From contig NZ_JADQDN010000003.1 in NCBI RefSeq assembly GCF_015694425.1, positions 62,001-126,000 on the forward strand: 64,000 nucleotides of DNA, read 5' to 3'. Under the pieces are notes generated by a model. That model made no database searches, was not told the DNA's origin, and worked only from the letters and a program-made list of their open reading frames with translations. How positions within the stretch are numbered: the first letter of the stretch is position 1; each line of letters opens with the position of its first letter. Both the position numbers and the translations under genes were made by a program. The DNA comes from Microvirga terrestris (GTDB taxonomy: Bacteria > Pseudomonadota > Alphaproteobacteria > Rhizobiales > Beijerinckiaceae). Positions 61,646-64,000 of this stretch are shown here, one piece after another.

Positions 61646-64000
61646 TCAAGCAGCCTCTTCAAGTGTTCCATTGAGTTCCGCGAGTGCGGAGAGAAGACCT
61701 CTGCGGTCGATTTTCGAGACGATCTCGGAAATATTCAGCTTTCTCGCCAAGGCGATCTGCTGCGGATCGGGCTTGACCGTCAGGCCGATCACAGGGGTCG
61801 CGCTGTGATGCGGATCGGCCCGTAGGGACGCAACCAGAGCAAAGCCAGAATGTCCTGAAAGCTCGAGGTCAGTGACGACCACGTCAGCATGCAGTCCGTT
61901 AGACAGCAGGCGAACGGCTTCCTGGGCTGTCGAAGCTGTTTGGACGCGATACCCAGATGCCTTCAGAACCGGCACAAGCATATCCCGGAAGAATGTCGAG
62001 CTGTCTACAAGGAGCAGAGACTTCTCTAATCCGCCCCTTCGCTCCTTGCGTGACCACGTCTCGAGGACCATCGGCAGGTAGTGCGCGACGTTGACGATCT
62101 CAGTGGTACGCCCCCTGACAACAGCAGATCCGACGAGATCGGAACGCTCAGCAAGGAGCTCGATATCGAGTTTATCCTCCACGATGTCGACGATTTCAGC
62201 AACTGCCAGGCCCATCGACACATCGCCGTCTGAGAACACCAGCAGCGACTGCATGCCTTCACGCTTGATGGTGAGTTCCTCGTCACAAGAGACGAGCGGC
62301 ATAAGGCGCCCACGGTATTGGACCACTGGGCGCCCACTCGACCACTCGATAGTTGATGCTTCGATCTCCTCAAGGCGGGTCACCAGCGAAAGCGGAACAG
62401 CCTTCAGGCTCTCACTTCCACCACGGAAGACCAGCAGGCTTGTCAGTTCATCCGCAGCAACGACCGCTTGCTCGGGGTTTGCATCGCTCTGGAACTCGTT
62501 GCGATCAGATTCCGATCCCACCATGCGCGCAAGACCGTTGGGATCAATGATCAGCACGACGGCGCCATCCCCCAGGATGGTGTTGCCTGAGAAGAGCTGG
62601 ATGTGCCTCAGCTTCGAGGACATCGGTTTCACCACGATTTCCTCAGTATGAAAAACACCGTCAACGAGAATGCCAAAGCGTTGATGCGCAACCTGCGTCA
62701 CGACCACGAAGCCGTGATTGGCGTCCTCATTCCCGGACAGACCCATGACTTTCGACAATGGCACGATTGGCAGCAGGCGATCACGCAGTCGCAGGATCGG
62801 TGTTCCATTGATGCGCTCGATCGAATGTTCGGAGGTGGGCGACACCCGGACGAGTTCCGATACCGCAATCTGTGGAATGGCAAAGCGCTGATCCTTGGAC
62901 GACACGATGAGCGCTGCCACGATGGCTAGCGTCAGAGGGATCTTGATCGTGAAGGTGGTTCCGCGACCCTGCTCGGAACGAATGTCGACGGTTCCACCGA
63001 TCAGCTCGATATTGGTCTTAACCACATCCATGCCGACGCCGCGGCCTGACACGGACGTGACCTTCGCGGCTGTCGAGAAGCCAGGGTGGAAGATGAACTT
63101 CGCCACCTGAGCGTCGCTCATCCGCTCCAGTTCGGCGTCATTTGCAATTCCGCGTTCGGCGGCCTTCTTCCTGATAGCCGCGAAGTTAAGCCCCTTACCG
63201 TCGTCAGCGATCTCGATCGTGATCGAGCCGCCTTCATGATAGGCGTTGAGGCGGATCGTGCCCTTCTCGTGCTTTCCAGCAGCTTTTCGTTCCGCTTGGC
63301 TCTCGATTCCATGGTCTGCCGAGTTGCGGACCATATGGGTTAGAGGATCTTTGATGACCTCCAGGACCTGCCGATCCAGCTCCGTGTCCGCGCCTTGCAT
63401 GACGAGTTCGATCTTCTTCGAGAGTTCGTTCGAAAGGTCGCGCACAACGCGCGGTAGCTTCTGCCAGGCATTTCCGATCGGTTGCATCCGGGTCTTCATC
63501 ACCCCGTCCTGCAACTCGGCCGTAACCTGCGACAGACGCTGCAGCGGCACCTTGTAGCCGTGGTCCTCTGAACTGCGTCGGGCGATCTCCAGCAGCTGGT
63601 TCCGGGTGAGAACGAGCTCGGATACCATCGTCATCAGATGCTCGAGGGTATCCACGTTGACACGGATTGTCTGAACCTTACCGGAGATGCCTTCGCCGGC
63701 CTCTCCCGCCTCGGACGATTCGCCGTTTTTCTTGGGAGCCGCAGGCGCTGCGGCGGAAACCGTGGGCATGCCGCTGGATAGCTTCTCCGCAGGCTTATCG
63801 ATCACGAGACGGGCTGGTCCCGGTGCCTCGCGGAACGCGCGCTCCAGATCATCGAGCGAGACCTCACCCGGCTTAAGAGGACGTTCAAGAACCTGATATG
63901 TAAGGGTTCCGGCGGTCACAGCCTTTTCCGGGCCAGGAGCCTCCTGAAAAGCGCGCTCCAACTCGTCGAGCGAAACCTCGCCGGGCTTCAGCTCCCGCTC
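61646..64000 (-). CDS. cheA: CheA histidine kinase, hybrid with C-terminal receiver (partial, N-terminus off the window)
   Basis: 785 codons are visible and the frame is open at the right edge, so the P1 phosphotransfer domain is missing from view. Seen in order: a linker with a 38-residue tandem repeat; dimerisation helix (TLEHLMTMVSELVLTRNQLL); HATPase (HMVRNSADHGIESQAER, GRGVGMDVVKTNIE); a CheW-like domain (FAIPQIAVSELVRVSPTSEH); a second CheW-like region (LLVFRGGSESLKAVPLSLVT ... YRGRLMPLVSC); and a C-terminal receiver with Asp in VVVTDLELSGHSGFALV. It phosphorylates CheY and CheB. The added receiver may act as an internal phosphate sink. Confidence 0.93.
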   Translation of the reverse strand, partial: ERELKPGEVSLDELERAFQEAPGPEKAVTAGTLTYQVLERPLKPGEVSLDDLERAFREAPGPARLVIDKPAEKLSSGMPTVSAAAPAAPKKNGESSEAGEAGEGISGKVQTIRVNVDTLEHLMTMVSELVLTRNQLLEIARRSSEDHGYKVPLQRLSQVTAELQDGVMKTRMQPIGNAWQKLPRVVRDLSNELSKKIELVMQGADTELDRQVLEVIKDPLTHMVRNSADHGIESQAERKAAGKHEKGTIRLNAYHEGGSITIEIADDGKGLNFAAIRKKAAERGIANDAELERMSDAQVAKFIFHPGFSTAAKVTSVSGRGVGMDVVKTNIELIGGTVDIRSEQGRGTTFTIKIPLTLAIVAALIVSSKDQRFAIPQIAVSELVRVSPTSEHSIERINGTPILRLRDRLLPIVPLSKVMGLSGNEDANHGFVVVTQVAHQRFGILVDGVFHTEEIVVKPMSSKLRHIQLFSGNTILGDGAVVLIIDPNGLARMVGSESDRNEFQSDANPEQAVVAADELTSLLVFRGGSESLKAVPLSLVTRLEEIEASTIEWSSGRPVVQYRGRLMPLVSCDEELTIKREGMQSLLVFSDGDVSMGLAVAEIVDIVEDKLDIELLAERSDLVGSAVVRGRTTEIVNVAHYLPMVLETWSRKERRGGLEKSLLLVDSSTFFRDMLVPVLKASGYRVQTASTAQEAVRLLSNGLHADVVVTDLELSGHSGFALVASLRADPHHSATPVIGLTVKPDPQQIALARKLNISEIVSKIDRRGLLSALAELNGTLEEAA
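63815..63991 (-). repeat. 114-bp in-frame repeat in the cheA linker
   Basis: LKPGEVSLDELERAFQEAPG (from 63991) recurs as LKPGEVSLDDLERAFREAPG (from 63877), exactly 38 residues later. The bases differ at many third positions, so it is an old duplication kept by selection. More copies may lie beyond the right edge. Confidence 0.85.

Noticed and set aside
1..64000. tRNA, rRNA, CRISPR array, insertion sequence or prophage
   Set aside because: No cloverleaf, rRNA-like stretch, regularly spaced repeat array, transposase or integrase frame was recognised in the window.

Overview
The window looks like chromosome of an alphaproteobacterium of the order Hyphomicrobiales (Rhizobiales). The flagellar gene order flgB-flgC-fliE-flgG-flgA-flgI-motE-flgH-fliL-fliP, the stator accessory genes motC and motE, the FlaF/FlbT pair, CheL and a FixL/FixJ pair are all typical of that group. 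High GC and many overlapping start/stop codons fit. A Methylobacteriaceae (for example Microvirga-like) host is plausible but is inference only. No rRNA, tRNA, CRISPR array, insertion sequence or phage gene was seen.

Left part (1-9.2 kb), aromatic catabolism. A partial paaX repressor gene runs off the left edge and is divergent from paaZ (ring-opening enzyme of the phenylacetyl-CoA pathway), whose promoter spacer is a perfect 18-bp palindrome of the TetR/PaaR type. A PaaI-like thioesterase follows. An Lrp/AsnC regulator is divergent from a fused indolepyruvate ferredoxin oxidoreductase. Together these could turn aromatic amino acids into arylacetyl-CoA and open the ring. An ABC-F ATPase gene converges on the oxidoreductase gene with one base between the stop codons.

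Middle-left (9.4-17.1 kb), signalling and envelope genes. There are four stand-alone receiver proteins (one lacks the phosphoacceptor Asp), a methyl-accepting chemotaxis protein, a single-pass membrane protein of unknown function, a transglutaminase-like cysteine proteinase, a small lipoprotein, a DUF1217-type flagellar-locus protein and an exported unknown.

Motility block (17.1-53.3 kb). It holds flagellin with a long leader; a long leftward run from flgE through hook, junction, regulatory (flaF, flbT), export (fliQ, flhA, fliR) and chemotaxis genes (cheY, cheB, cheR); flgF-fliI; a rightward motA-fliM-fliN-fliG-flhB operon that ends in an unknown gene and an Inh-domain lipoprotein; fliF-fliH-motB-motC-fliK-lytic transglycosylase; and the flgB-to-fliP rod/ring operon. 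Five leftward motility transcription units (mcp, flgE, flgF, fliF, flgB) share a 16-bp partly palindromic element upstream that I cannot assign to a known regulator.

Right part (53.6-64 kb). A five-PAS, FixL-type (heme PAS) histidine kinase and FixJ are followed by a large heparinase II/III-like protein. A leftward chemotaxis signalling operon follows: cheA (partial, hybrid with a C-terminal receiver), cheW, cheY and cheZ. The oxygen-sensing pair lying between two motility operons suggests, but does not prove, a link between oxygen and motility.

The most distinctive observations are the shared 16-bp element, a homologous FSVGG/IN-type insertion in three axial proteins (flagellin, FlgL, FlgE), the degenerate receiver in the orphan receiver cluster, and the five-PAS FixL inside the motility locus.
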